From the NCBI RefSeq assembly GCF_002878395.1, contig NC_061118.1, forward strand, positions 133,456,564-133,520,563: a stretch of 64,000 bases of DNA. The letters are read 5' to 3'. How positions within the stretch are numbered: position 1 is the first letter of the stretch; each line of letters begins with the position of its first letter. Made by a program: the position numbers and the translations under genes. The notes beneath the pieces are model-generated. The model worked only from the letters and a program-made list of their open reading frames with translations, was not told the DNA's origin and ran no database searches. This stretch comes from Capsicum annuum (lineage: Eukaryota; Streptophyta; Magnoliopsida; Solanales; Solanaceae). Positions 1 to 11,709 of this stretch are shown piece after piece.

Positions 1-1760
1 AAATATTGCCTTGATACTGACATTGGTCATAGGCCTATGCAAAATCATGAGCATCCTTGTAGATTGTGGGCCAATAAAACCCACATTATTGAATCTTATG
101 GGTTATTCGTGTACCACTATGATAACCCCCAACTAGTGATGAATAATATGCCTTTAGATGCTCATCATCTCCACCTCTGGTATACATCTTTAAATTACTC
201 CATCGACATAAACCCTAAACATATATGGATCATCCCGAAAGAATTTCCTTACCTCATGCATTAATATCCATCCCTACTGAAAGAATCAACCTTCTAGAAT
301 GAGATCACTTGATAAGTAGTTGGCAAAATCAGCAAACCAGGGAGTCAGATCATGAGAGGCTGCTAACACAAGCTCATCTGGAAAATAATCATCTATCTTA
401 AGTTCATCCCCTAGTTTCTAGATCATCTTCTCTTCAAGTCTGGATAAGTGGTTCGCGACTTGATTCTCTTTTCCTTTTTGGTCCTTGACCTCAAAATCAA
501 ACTCTTACAGCAAAGGTATCCAATGAATCAATTGAGGTTTGTCATATTTATTCATCATCAAGTATCTCAATATTGCATGGTCAGTGTGAACTATCACCTT
601 GGCATCAATTAAGTAAGAACAAAACTTCTTAGAAGCGAAAACCATTACAAGTAAATCATGTTTTGTACCAGTATTACTTTTTTGTGTGAGGTGTAGAGTT
701 TTGCTTGCATAATAGATGGCATGCAAGATATTATCTATTATTTTGCCTGGAACAACACCTAAGGCCACTCTTCTTAGATCACACATCACATCAAAAGGTT
801 CATTCTAGTCTTGTGACACAATAATAGGCACTAAATTCAACTACTCCATTAGGCATTTGAAAGCCTTGAGACACTCATCATCAAATAGAAATTTCACCTT
901 ATTCTCTAAAATTTTGCATAGAGGAGTTGCAATTTTAGAGAAGTCCTTCATGAATTTTCTATAAAAACCTGTGTAATCGCATACCTCTAACTGATACTGG
1001 TGGCAGCAATTTTCCAATCATCTCTATCTTTGCTTCATCCACTTCAATGCCATTCCTGGAGATTTTATGCCCTAGAACTATACCTTCTCTCACCATAAAG
1101 TGACATTTTTCCTAATTTAGCACCAGATTGCACTTTTCACATCTCTGCAGTGCACTAGTTAGATGAGCTAAACAATCATTGAAAGAATCTTTGACCACCA
1201 GAAATTAATCCATGAATACCTTGATCGTATATTAAACCATCTCAAAAAATATAGACATCATACACCTTTAAAAATTGGCAGGTGCATTGCAAATTCTAAA
1301 TGGCATTCTCTTGAATGCAAAAGTCCCATAGGGGCAAGTAAAGGTAGTCTTTTCTTGGTCTTCAAGAGCAATCATGATTTGATTTTATTCCCAATACCCA
1401 TCAAGAAAATAGTACCAACCCCTGCCTATAAACCTTTCCAACATCTGATCCATATACGACATCTCGAAGTGGTCCTTTTGTATCCATCTATTTAGCTTTC
1501 TATAATTCATGCATACTCTCTATTAGGTCACTGGGCCCATTGGTACTAACTCATTATTTTCATTTGGAACCACTATTATTAATCCTTTCTTTGGCATGCA
1601 TTGAACCAGTATAACCCACTTGTTGTCTGCAATAGAGAAAACTACCCCAATGTCTAACCACTTAATTATCTCCTTTTTCACCACTTCTTACATAAGAGGG
1701 TTTAGTCATCTCTGATGCTCAGTACTGGGAATATTGTCTGGCTAAATATATATTTTATAT
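1..1760 (-). pseudogene. Athila-type pol: RT, RNase H and integrase N-terminus, decayed
   Basis: Minus-strand translation across several frames gives, in order, RT (about 1760-800), RNase H (about 800-480) and the linker to the integrase zinc domain (about 480-1). Recognisable blocks include CPYGTFAFKRMPF and NLVLN in [11 protein letters not shown] and [14 protein letters not shown] in RNase H, and GLIRRC-like and HxxxH-region remnants near the window start. The RT catalytic box, normally FMDDF, reads FMD-stop-F at 1203-1217, so the second catalytic Asp codon is lost. The longest open piece is 505-789, covering RNase H. The enzyme would copy element RNA into DNA and integrate it, but this copy cannot. 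A plus-strand ORF at 37-264 is only the antisense of the integrase region. Confidence 0.85.
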
Positions 1761-1897
1761 GTGCATATGCCTGGTAGGATCCCATAATATTAGCAATGGT
1801 CCATACAATAGCATTCTTGAACTTTTGTAATACTAATATCAAAGCCTCTACCTGTGCTCTTGCCAAATCTGCCGCAATGATCATCGGTAAGGTATTA

Positions 1898-2473
1898 TTA
1901 TATTTCCTTAATAGGTACATTAACTATTATCTTGTCATCATCCACCGCATCTATCACAACCACAACTCTTATATTATCTGATTGTGGTACTGGCATGCAT
2001 AAGTTCAACACAAGTTGCTCGTCATTCCACTTTAAAATGATATCTTCCAAGTCCGTGCCCATCAATACTCTGCCAGTAGCTAGGAAGGGTCTACCCAATA
2101 TGATTGGAGAATGGTTATCCACTTCACAACCTAAAATCATAAAATCTGTTGGATAGATGAATGATGCAACTTTTATCTCTACATCATGCATAATACGCAC
2201 TGGATCCTTTATAGATAAGCCAACCATCAACAACCTTGCATAAGTAGGCTTGAGTTTTCCTAATTCTAGCACCTTATATATCACTGGTGGCATAATATTT
2301 ATTCCTGCTCCTAAATCACTAGGGCCTAGTAAATCTCGTAAGGCCCAATGAAACATAGGATAGTATTGCACCTGGATCCCCTTTCTTTTCAACTGAATTT
2401 GTGTGAAAGCTTTAGCTAAATTCATTAAATATGTTTTGGAGCTCTTCACCAATCCAGTTATTATTACATTCAC
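1898..2473 (-). pseudogene. Athila-type aspartic protease segment
   Basis: A 191-residue open frame. The protease active-site region reads DLGAG at residues 53-57, where Athila proteases usually have DLGAS, and the flap/second-lobe block ILGRPFL sits at residues 125-131. The retroviral-type protease would cleave the gag-pol polyprotein inside the virus-like particle. In the intact family this domain is fused between gag and RT; here it survives as the longest open segment of the element, with gag upstream (3000-3976) and RT downstream in other frames. The first residues before the protease come from the gag-pol linker, so the apparent start Met is not the native start. Confidence 0.8.
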
Positions 2474-2989
2474 TATCGAAATCAGTATTAGTACAGCTCA
2501 GCTTCTCAAACTCTACCTCAGATGGCTCATTTGTATTAACATCTTTCTTTTTTGGCTTATTAGCAGAAGGAAAATAGTGCTCCTTTGGTGAGGATTTATC
2601 CTAAGCATCAATGGCCATACAGTGAACAAGTGTCTGTGGGTTCTGCACATTATCATCAAGTACTTTTTCTGATTGTGTCTCCACCAAAGTGATCGAGATT
2701 TTCCCATATTGTTGCTCCTACTACTTAATAGCAGTTTTATGTAACTCAACCTTTAGGGTTAGTCCTAAAATTTCAGATTTAAGTTCATTTAAGTAAGTGG
2801 ATTGGCTCTCTTGACCCTTAATAAACATGGTCAACATCTCTTATATTCTAGACTCTGCCTCATGTCTGCCAGGTAGAATGTACTTATCTTCTTATCATGA
2901 TAGTTTTGACCTTGATTTATTTGCCCTTGGTCTTGGAAACCCTCCAACTAATGATCCACATACTTTGCCTTTTCAGATATCCTATATTT

Positions 2990-3976
2990 ATGTACTTTAA
3001 AAGAATTGATAGTTGAAACTTGTTTTACTAACTCACCAATTTCCGTTTGTAATAATGAAATCTCCTGAGCTACAACATTCTTAGTTTCTCCCTATTTGCT
3101 GAAAACTACAATGGCATATATATCAAAACCTCTCTCCACCTCCTAACTTTTCCACTCTCGGTTAGTTAATAAGATCAAATCCATAATACCAGCAGTTGTC
3201 TCCCATCGCAATCTCATAAAGGCTTCTTCAAAAATAGTGTCTTCCATTACTTTGGAACTGGTAATCACGGCTCTATAGAATATCTCTGACAAGCTTATCC
3301 CTGATATCCGATAGTTGTGCACCATACTAAGACTCTTCTTGAACCAAAATCATGCCTCATACATAGACTCTGACTGCAACTGACTGAAATTGTATATCTC
3401 ATCCTTGAGCTGCAATACCTAAGATAGAGGAAAGAACCTATTCAATAATTGTCCATGTAACTCCTTCCATGAAGTAATAGACCCTCTTAGTAGTTCCCCA
3501 AGCCATAATGATGCTTACCCAGTAAGCGAGAAAGGTAACAACCTTAGTCTCAGTTCCTTCTGATCTACCCCTGGTATAGTAGATGAAGTGCATATCTCAG
3601 TAAAATTTTCTAGGTACATGTTTGTGTCATCTGTCGGTAACCCCACAAACACGCCTTTCAAGTACAAAAGTTGAATCATAGCACTAGATATATTGAACTT
3701 GACCTCAAGAGATAAAATAAGAGGAATAAAGGCTTCTATCTCAGCTAACTCATCGTATCCCAAATCTTCTTCATCATCAATATATGGCTGAGTAAACTGA
3801 TATACTGGGATAGCTTGAGGTCAATTTCTATTCTGATCTCCATCGAGTGCTGCTCGGTGGTTTGCTATCTTTCTCTACTTAGCTAACTCTGTCTGAGCTA
3901 GACTTTGACTAATCTATCTATCAACACCACCCTCAACTCCGTCTTCAGAGAGATTGCTCCTCCTTGGCTTTGACAT
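2990..3976 (-). pseudogene. Athila-type gag, decayed
   Basis: A plausible native start ATG is at 3976-3974, opening MSKPRRSNLSED on the minus strand. The gag capsid core follows in open pieces 3515-3763 and 3143-3325. It shows PTDDTNMYLENFTEIC, the typical 'xxDPxxHLxxFxEIC' block, then RLRLLPFSLTG. Later comes EEAFMRLRWE-like sequence matching the 'EEAYELIE' part of Athila gag. Gag builds the particle that packages element RNA. Several stops and frame changes interrupt it, including between the two open pieces. Sequence 2480-2990, linking gag to protease, is low-complexity and only loosely recognisable. Confidence 0.75.
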
Positions 3977-4124
3977 CCTAATAGATCGTTGTAGGATCTT
4001 TTTTTGCAGTTAGTGAGAGTAAGGAATTTTCTCTACTCATGTGCTACGAATACACCGACATATGCTTAACTAAGAACAAAAAAAATAAAAATTGTAATAA
4101 CTTTAATCCACAAGTCAACATCAT

Positions 4125-4144
4125 GTTACCCGATAATGGTGCTA
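4125..4144 (-). promoter_or_regulatory. Primer binding site, tRNA-Asp-like (decayed)
   Basis: The minus strand reads TAGCACCATTATCGGGTAAC. It resembles the Athila-type primer site TGGCGCCGTTGCCGGGGA, with mostly transition differences. It lies between the LTR end (4151) and gag, where reverse transcription would start. Confidence 0.7.
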
Positions 4145-4150
4145 ATTTAT

Positions 4151-5613
4151 TGATGACATCTAAGCAACACTTATTTTCAGATAATGATACGGTCGCTATC
4201 AAGATATAGTAACCTAACTAATATTGGGGTTGATTCCCAAAGTAACACATGGAATTGCAATTATCAGCAGTTGTAGTCTACAGGTATTATTGGAAAGTAA
4301 ATGGGGGGATTTGTTTGTCGTAGTCTCGAGCAAGTAAAAATATTAACTTTAGCTGAAATCAGTTATAGGTGAACACTAAGATTGTGTTTCCCCTGGATTT
4401 CTCAACTCCGTAGGTTTATCATACTATCTTGAACCAACCCAATACCTTGCTTGTAGAATCGTTAAGTTAAGTACCTCCTACAGTCTTTTGAATGAGTAAG
4501 AAGATTTCACCCTTTACCTATTGAGTCTCAGGTTATTACATTACTAACCCTTATCTTGATCCCAATTAATAATAACCTTTTGAGTATCAAGTTATTAGAT
4601 GAAATCTAACGGTCATTCACTATATTTCGTTGAGCTGCAACGAATTGATAATTAACTTTTAAATTACTATTGTCATTATCTTTTTCTAGTCACTACTCCT
4701 CTTTTAGAGTAAGTAGCAATATCTAGGCAGGATCCTAATGTTTGTAACCACTGAGACAAATATTGTAATGAATATAATCCAATATATGCCATGGGTATTG
4801 GTTCAATTCAACACTCGCACTTTCCTTACTTCGCCAATCAACCAGCGTTGGCAGAACCCTTGCTATGAGTTTTAGCCACTCATGATTGTGAAGAAATCAA
4901 TATCATTCATAGTGGAAAGTAAAGATGAAATCACAATGATAAGATGAATAAAAATCCACAACCATAAACTGAATAATCAACCATAGTCAATTCAACGAAA
5001 TCCCAATATCAAAGATGAATCTTGATATCAAAATATGTTTCCAAGTGTTAAAAGTGTGTAACTTCTACTAAAAAGTACATAAGGGGTATTTATAGTACAA
5101 AAGAAAATCCTAAAAACTAAGCCCAGACAAAATAGGAGAAAACCGGGGCAGTGGCCACATGTTGTTTGCACATGTGGTTTGGGCATGGGCACAGGTTGTA
5201 CCTGGGGTCCACTTTGAGCATAGGTATGGACCGCAGGTACCGGATAGGAAAAATTTCTTCAATTCAACTGTTGGGATTTTGGCTTTCTGGCACTTGCTTT
5301 GTGTACCTGCGGTCTATAGGTTCTACCTGTGGTCCGTGAGTTAACTTAGTAGGTGTTGGGAGTCAATTTTTAGATCTTCTTTGATTTTCGAACATGCTTT
5401 GATCACAATTAAGTCAAAAACAACTCGATCATCCATAATCAATCTAGAAGAAACAAAAAACACTTTTTTCACCATTTTCACGAACTTATCATCCAAAATA
5501 TGATTTTCGACAAAACATACCTAAAATAGATCATATCTAACAAAAGGGCCTCAGAAACATGAAAATTTTCCTCTTTTTAAGTGTCAAAAGTGTTGTACTT
5601 CTATAGTACATCA
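4151..5613 (-). repeat. 5' LTR of the Athila-like element
   Basis: Bounded on the plus strand by TGATGACATC at 4151 and TAGTACATCA ending at 5613, giving TG...CA ends with the short inverted repeat TGATG/CATCA. The inner edge is 6 bp from the primer site. The length of about 1.46 kb matches the 1.41-kb LTR of the second Athila-type element at 30134. It holds a locally GC-richer stretch at about 5140-5340. Its partner 3' LTR is outside the window. Confidence 0.65.
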
Positions 5614-5627
5614 GGATCCAGGATAAG

Positions 5628-7745
5628 TATAATACCCCATACTTTTCTTAGTTCAGTTTAGCTTCCAGTGTATCAGGGGTTAGCTTTGAAAGTGTATAAC
5701 TCTCGGTACATGTAGAATTTTCTAGATCTAGACCCACCAATGTGTAGATAATTGAATTAGCTTTCCAACTTTACCACTTTCACCTTAATCCAATACTCGG
5801 TTAAGAAGTTATGGCAATTTTTGTGAAAGCAGTAAGGCATTGCGATAAGCACCGCATCGCGATCATCGACAAATTTGCAATTGCCCATTTTCCAGTGGAG
5901 CACCACAATTAGCCTGTGTCACAGTGAAGTTCTAGTTCCCATTCATCCCTTTCCAGTAACTCACCACGATATACCCATATCACATCAAAATCCTTAATTG
6001 GATAGGCATCGTATCGTGGTAGAGTGCAAAATAGCACTCGTCCTTTTCCAGTGATGCGGCGCAATTTCACCACATTACGCCAAAAGCCAAAATGACAGTC
6101 ATCTATTTTTTAATAAGCCACCACGATAGCGGCACGTCGTGGTGGTGTGCCAAATGGAGATTTTCTAATTCTGAGTTAAATTTTGCAAAGGGTAATCTAG
6201 TCTTTTCCCCAATCCCCAAATCATGTAAAACACAGAATCTAGCCTACTCTAAGCATATTATGCATGTTTTTCATCAACTCTCTCAAAGAAACCCTAGAAC
6301 ATCAAACCTTAATCCTCAAAAAATCCAAATTCCACCATTCTTTTTCCAAGATAACTCAAAATTAAGGATTTCCAATTCAAGAACTTCAAGAATAAATCTT
6401 CAAGAGCACAACTAGAAACTCAAAGTTCAAATTTCTTCATCTAGTCATCAATTAAGGTATGTGGGGTTCTTCAAAAAGGATAATCCTTTTATCCTTATGC
6501 CCAAAACTAGTTTTAAAGTTGATTTTTTTATATGAAATTACATGAATTTCAGTTTAGGGTTTATACCCACTTATCACTAATTGAAGATTTTGAGATTTCA
6601 AATAATGTAGATGTTGAATTGCATGTCTTCTTCCGTATTTTTATGCGTATTGTAGTAATTTCTAGATTTTGAATTGAATTACCAATATTTACATTATCAA
6701 GCATGAACATGATGATATTTTGACATAAATTTGAAGCATGGGTTACTAAGCCCTAGTTTTTTCTTGATATTTCAAGAATGACTATGCTTTAAAATCCCAT
6801 GACTAGTTATTTTTAGATTTTAGTAAAGATTTGATCTTTTGACCTTAGTTTAGACATGGAACCCACTTTACAGTTTTAGTTACAGTTTAAATTAACAGAT
6901 ATACAGTTGGTTTTCATTATATACCTTTATACTAGTTTTGAAGTGGATTTCCAACAAAATGAGCATACAAATTAAAAGGAGTAGTATTTAGCTTCGATTT
7001 CGGTATGTTCACATGTCCCAGAACTACAATCCAATGTAGGTTCAGATTATCTGATTATTCCTATTTCTATATGGATGACAGATATAGATTTGATCACTTA
7101 GATTAGGTTATACTCCTTGGCAAGTGCATGACACCTCTCCCCAATGTGAGGTGTTCCCATAAGAGAACTAGACGTTAGACACTATGATAGCTCATATAGT
7201 GTATGTTTGTTATAAGAACCTTCCTACAGCCTAAAGCCTACAACTATAGATTTTAGAACAAAATAATCCTAACAAAAAAGCTTTTTAGAAATAAAGTGTA
7301 AAGGTTCACAAATTTATTCATGCATTTTTTAACAAAAGACATTAGCTATGAGATTTTAGATTTACAGATACAAAAGTGAGTCCCTCTACACTTAGTCAAC
7401 ATAATTTAAAGATACATATCAGTAATGCTTTTAGAAACTAAATGTTATCACCCACTAGATTTATGCAGTATGTTTTGCTATTCATGATCATGATTTTTAG
7501 TTTACAAATATTCCAGCTTATGTGAGTTATATACATTTAGGATGCATTCTTTTACAAATTTATAGTACTATTGAGTTATTGATTTACATGTACAGTCACC
7601 CTCTATACTCAGTACAATCTAGAAGTACTGATCCATATATACATATTTTTGTTACATTGTATCATATTGTAGGCTCAGGTGCTCAGTTTCCACAGTGTGA
7701 GTAATTTCGAGCATCTCCATCTATATCTCGATAGTTGGTGAGTCA
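5628..7745 (+). repeat. Tekay/Del-type LTR, 3'-truncated, plus orientation
   Basis: It starts TATAATACCCC, a one-base variant of the TGTAATACCCC start. It stays collinear with the reverse complement of the LTR at 9247-11709 down to a block with GAGCATCT and GTTGGTGAGTC. It lacks roughly the last 400 bp, including the U5 end and primer site. Promoter-proximal CpG-rich sequence lies at about 5835-6150. The ORF at 6092-6415 lies inside this LTR and shows no known domain. No body of the matching plus-strand element follows; the sequence instead turns back at an inverted junction. Confidence 0.8.
7024..7039 (+). other. 16-nt LTR hairpin, CTACA/TGTAG stem
   Basis: Arms CTACA (7024-7028) and TGTAG (7035-7039) flank a 6-nt loop in the plus-strand LTR, at the position homologous to 10300 and 46646. 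Confidence 0.55.
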
Positions 7746-7791
7746 TATAAATATCATAACTATGATGGAGATGCTCAAAGTCACTCACGCT
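7694..7791. repeat. Imperfect inverted repeat at an LTR-protease junction
   Basis: Left arm 7694-7721 and right arm 7764-7791 are 28 bp each and complementary at 24 positions, separated by 42 bp. Both arms derive from the same LTR segment (compare about 9640-9680). The left arm is the end of the plus-strand LTR. The right arm is a minus-oriented LTR fragment fused to the minus-strand protease start. Confidence 0.8.
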
Positions 7792-7792
7792 A

Positions 7793-9037
7793 TGGAACAA
7801 CACATAAATATCAAGATGAAAGACATGAAGCATACCAGTAACAACATCTGGTAAATTATCCTGCTCCTGATAGGATGGTAAAGCATAAAATTAATTCTAG
7901 CACTGACTACCACCTGTACTGGATGATGCGCCCTAAGAAGGGACTAGAGGGGCTGATGCACTAGTAGCCTGAGTTTGGAAATGAACATCTCTTTTTCCCT
8001 GCTTAGCATGTGGAAACTCTTTGATTGCATGACCCAACTTACCACAACCATAACAACCTTTCTGTCCTAACAAACACTTTTCAAGATGATTCTTACCAAA
8101 CTTAGCACATGGAGGATAACTGGGTTTTCCACTTATACTATTCTGAGATCTGGACATAGAAGTATTACCCCACAGCTTCTGCCTAGCTCTGGGGGATGGG
8201 ATCACTGGTTGAAGATGGCGCTGGCATAGATGAGCAACTCTAAAACTGTGAATAATTTCCCCCTTCAAACTTTGTCTATCCATAATCAAAATGCCCAGTT
8301 TTAGCATTTTTTTCCATCTCTCTCCCCTTGAAATTTTCTACCTCAGTCTATTAAGCATAAATCATCAGCCTAGCAAGATCCTTGTCCCTAATAGGCATGG
8401 CAGTACTATGCTTCTTGACTACTAAACCAGATACTCCAGTAACAAACTTTCTTATACTTGACCTAGGGTCAGCTATCATATCAGGGGCATACTTAGATAA
8501 CTGGTTGAACTTAATTCAGTACTTTGATACTATTACCGAGCCCTGTATCAGGTTCACAAACTCCTCTACCTTAGCTTTCCTTAGTTCACATGGAAAGAAC
8601 CTGTCTAGAAATACATCTTAAAACACCTGCCAATTCATAGGAGCTGTATTCTCACCTCTACCGTTCTTCCACATAACCTCCCAATCATTCAGCCTATAAG
8701 ATGCCAACTCTACATTTTCCTCCTCAGTAATATGCATAATCTGGGTGATCTTTCTTATCTCATCTAAGTAAAGTTGTGGGTTCTCACCTACTTTTAATAT
8801 AAAAAACTCTGGTGGATTTATTCTCATGAAGTCACAAATTCTGGCTGCTGCTAAATCCCCATTCTGCTGAAGTGGGACTCCTGCTTGATGGTTGTCCTGA
8901 ACATTAGTAGTCACAATTAGGGCTAAATCCTGAAAGACAGCCTGATATTCAGTATGAGATATATTCTCATTCAAAGGTTCAATAGGCTGGGGTAGTTGGT
9001 TATCATTTTTACGTGCATTACCTCATCAAGGAGGCAT
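7793..9037 (-). pseudogene. Tekay/Del-type gag with zinc knuckle, running into the protease start
   Basis: The native start is probably ATG at 9037-9035 (MPP...). The next two codons are TGA TGA, which in the family are normally Arg-Arg, consistent with CGA-to-TGA change. The open piece 8618-8974 carries the gag core, including NPPEFFILKVGENPQLYLDE. The piece 7933-8307 carries a CCHC zinc knuckle CYGCGKLGHAIKEF whose last Cys is replaced by Phe. After it come FYAL and DVVTG, the start of the protease linker, until the fold-back junction near 7791. Gag would form the particle and bind element RNA. RT, RNase H and integrase are absent. Confidence 0.8.
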
Positions 9038-9230
9038 ATTCAACTACCATATAAGACCATGAGTTAAAAGTAGATAGAGATACTGTTATCACGATAGATC
9101 ATAAAAGAAATAGATGATTTCCTAAAATTCCCTGTAGCCTCTTGCTCATAAATATGGCACGCTTTACACCCATGATCAAGACTCTACGTAACATGACTTG
9201 TTTGACTCCCTAGGACTCTTATAACCTTAG

Positions 9231-9242
9231 GCTCTGATACCA
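9231..9242 (-). promoter_or_regulatory. Primer binding site, initiator tRNA-Met type
   Basis: The minus strand reads TGGTATCAGAGC, the canonical plant initiator-Met primer site, 4 bp from the LTR end at 9247. It shows that the LTR at 9247-11709 is the 5' LTR of a minus-strand element. Confidence 0.9.
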
Positions 9243-9285
9243 AGTTTGTAACGCCCTAAAATGGGTCCCAAGACATTACACGGTG

Positions 9286-9309
9286 CTCAATGCTACGAGT
9301 AGCCTCAAG
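9286..9309 (-). other. U5 24-nt hairpin (family D)
   Basis: On the minus strand, arms CTTGAGGCTAC and GTAGCATTGAG enclose TC and pair at 10 of 11 positions. CACCGTG follows at once. It ends 39 nt before the LTR end. Same position and size as the hairpins at 41023, 47561, 53203 and 63912. Confidence 0.7.
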
Positions 9310-10299
9310 CTAACTCTGTAAACCTTCTACTAAATTTGAAGCTCATAATAAAGAAATATAGATATATAATCAAAGCTAAAATATTGAATTTTGTATGATC
9401 TAAGTTGATCTGAACATGATATCTAAAAATATTAGACTTAAAAGACTGAATAATTAATACAAAAAATCTTAATCATAACTAGCAGTCTGACAAGTCTCTA
9501 CTACTAACATCTGGAGAACCACTGGGACAAGACCCCAGCTGACTCAAACTGATTGAAAATACTGAATCAACTACTATAATAAGCTAGAAAATCTTAATTC
9601 CTGGGTCTCCAAACTATGAGGACTCACCAACTGTCGGGACGTAGATGAAGATGCTCGAAATCACCCACGCTGCTAAAACTGAGCACCTGAACCTACATTA
9701 TGAGATAATAAAGCACATAGACATATATGTGGATCAGTACTTCTGGAATGTACTGAGTATATGGGGTTAATGAATAAGTAAAATAGCGAGGAACTATATA
9801 CATTTTCCCATAAATAATGCATGCTAAGTAATAATGGCTTACTTAAGCTTGAGTAATTAAAAACTGCAATCATAAATCATGAAAGATAAAACATGTTATA
9901 GGAATATTGTGAGCCACCACACTTAGTTCTAAATCAATACTTGAAGTTTATTTTCAAATCATACATGCTAAGTGTAAAAGGACTCACCTCTGTATCTGTA
10001 AACTGAAAGCTAAAATCTAGTAACTAATGTCTTATGTAAAATAGTATCTGAATAAATTCCTGAGTCTTTACACTTAGTTTCTAAAAGCTTTTTTGTTATG
10101 ATTACTCTTGTCTGTAGGGAGGTTTTTCTAACCGACATACACTATGTGAGATATCATAGTGTCTAACGTCTAGCTCTCTTATGGAAAAACCTCACATTGG
10201 GGAGAGGTGATACTATTGCCAAAGAGTATAACCTAAGATAAGTGATCACATCTGTAACTGTCTTACATATAGAAATAGGAATAATTTGATAATCTGAAC

Positions 10300-10315
10300 C
10301 TATGTTGGCTCATAG
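10300..10315 (-). other. 16-nt LTR hairpin, CTATG/CATAG stem
   Basis: The stem CTATG/CATAG with a 6-nt loop lies in a block readable in several Tekay-type LTRs (CCAGAACTA...TAGGTT). Stems differ but stay complementary at 7024 and 46646. Confidence 0.55.
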
Positions 10316-11709
10316 TTTTGGGGCATAAAAGCTTACCCAACTCGGCGCTAAATACTACTCCCTTTAATTTGTTTGCTCATTCTGTAGGAAATCCACTTTT
10401 AAAACTAGTATAAGGGTTTACAATGAAACCAATCATACATTTGTTTACTATATACTATAATGAAACTATAAAGTGGATTTTGTATCTAAGTTAAGGATCA
10501 AAAGATCAAATCTTTATTCAAAATCTGAATATAAACTAATCATGGGACGCTTAAAAGCATAATCTTCTTTAAATATTAACATTCAAACTAGGGCTAATAA
10601 CCCATGCATCCATTTCATGCCAAATCATTATAAAGTTCATGCTAAATAATGAAAATCTTGAAAATTCAATTCTAAGTATGAGAATTAATGTCATACGTTT
10701 AAAAATACAAAAGTAGACATATAATGCAACATCTAAATCACTTGTAGGATCATAATCTTCAAATAACAGTATTTGGGTGTGAATCCTAATTTGGAACTCA
10801 TGTAAATTCATGTGAAATTAACTTTAAAAACTACTTTTGGGCACAAGGATGAAAGAATTATCCTTGTTGAACACCCCACATACCTTAATTGATGAATAAA
10901 TAAAGAAGCTTGAACTTTGACTTCCTATTTGTGCTCTTGAAGATTGATTATTGAAGATCTTGAATTGTGAATCTTGCATTTTGGGGTATCTTGGAAAAAG
11001 AATGGTGGAATTTAGATTTCTTGAGGCTTAAGATTTGAAGTTCTAGGGTATCTTGGAGTGAAATTTTGGTAAAAGTAAGCGTATAATGCTTAGAACAGGT
11101 TTAATTCCTTGTTTTTCACGATTTGGGGGCTTAGGAAATGACTAGATTGCCCTTTGGAAAATTTAATTTAGAATTGGAAATCCCAAATTGGCACTCCACC
11201 GTGATGTGGCACCATCGCCACATCGTGGTGACTTACTGGAAAAGGAATAATTGACATTTTGGGCTCTAGTGTGACACGGCGTAATCGCGTTGCGTCACTA
11301 GAAAAAAATGAGTGACACTTTGCACTCCACTACGATGCAGTATCTGTTCCATCAAGAATTCTAGCGCGATACTAGAAAATTGCGGTGAGCTACTATAAAG
11401 GGATGAATGCTATTTTAGACTTCACCGTGATGCAGTGCTTTACTTGGAATTAACAATTGCGAATTTGCCCTCCACTGCGACGCGTTGCTATTGCGTTGAA
11501 CTACTGCTTTTCACTAAAAATGCTATAACTTCTCACCTGAGTATTGAATTTAGGCAAAATTAGTATAGTTGGAAAACTGATTCAATTATCTACAATTTAG
11601 TGGTTCTAAAGATGGAAAATTTTACACGTATAAAGAGTTATACATTTTTAAAGTTAACCCTTGACATACTAGGAGCTAAATGGGACTAAGAAAAGTATGG
11701 GGTATTACA

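Larger units (their letters stand above)
1..5613 (-). mobile_element. Athila-like Ty3/gypsy element, partial (cut by window start)
   Basis: Reading the minus strand from right to left, the order is LTR, tRNA-Asp-like primer site, gag, aspartic protease, RT, RNase H and the start of integrase. This is the order of an Athila-group Ty3/gypsy retrotransposon. The 3' part of integrase, any env-like region and the 3' LTR lie outside the window. Coding parts are broken by stops and frameshifts, so the copy is dead. The protease and RNase H segments keep long open stretches, and the family resemblance is clear throughout. I infer Athila rather than Tat from the protease and linker wording and the Asp-type primer site. 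Confidence 0.85.
9247..11709 (-). repeat. 5' LTR, Tekay/Del-type, minus orientation
   Basis: On the plus strand it runs from TGTAACGCCC to GGGGTATTACA, so on its own strand it starts TGTAATACCCC and ends GGGCGTTACA, about 2.46 kb. It is complete at both ends. A CpG-rich island lies at about 11190-11500, near the expected promoter. The ORFs at 9673-9873 and 10569-10811 lie within it and have no recognisable domain. The LTR abuts copia-type sequence at 11710, suggesting the element landed in that older element. Confidence 0.88.

Noticed and set aside
37..264. 75-residue plus-strand ORF at the window start
   Set aside because: It is the antisense of the Athila integrase N-terminal region, which reads well on the minus strand.
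6092..6415. 107-residue plus-strand ORF
   Set aside because: Lies in the leader part of a Tekay-type LTR, with no homologous open frame in the sister-type LTR at 9247-11709.
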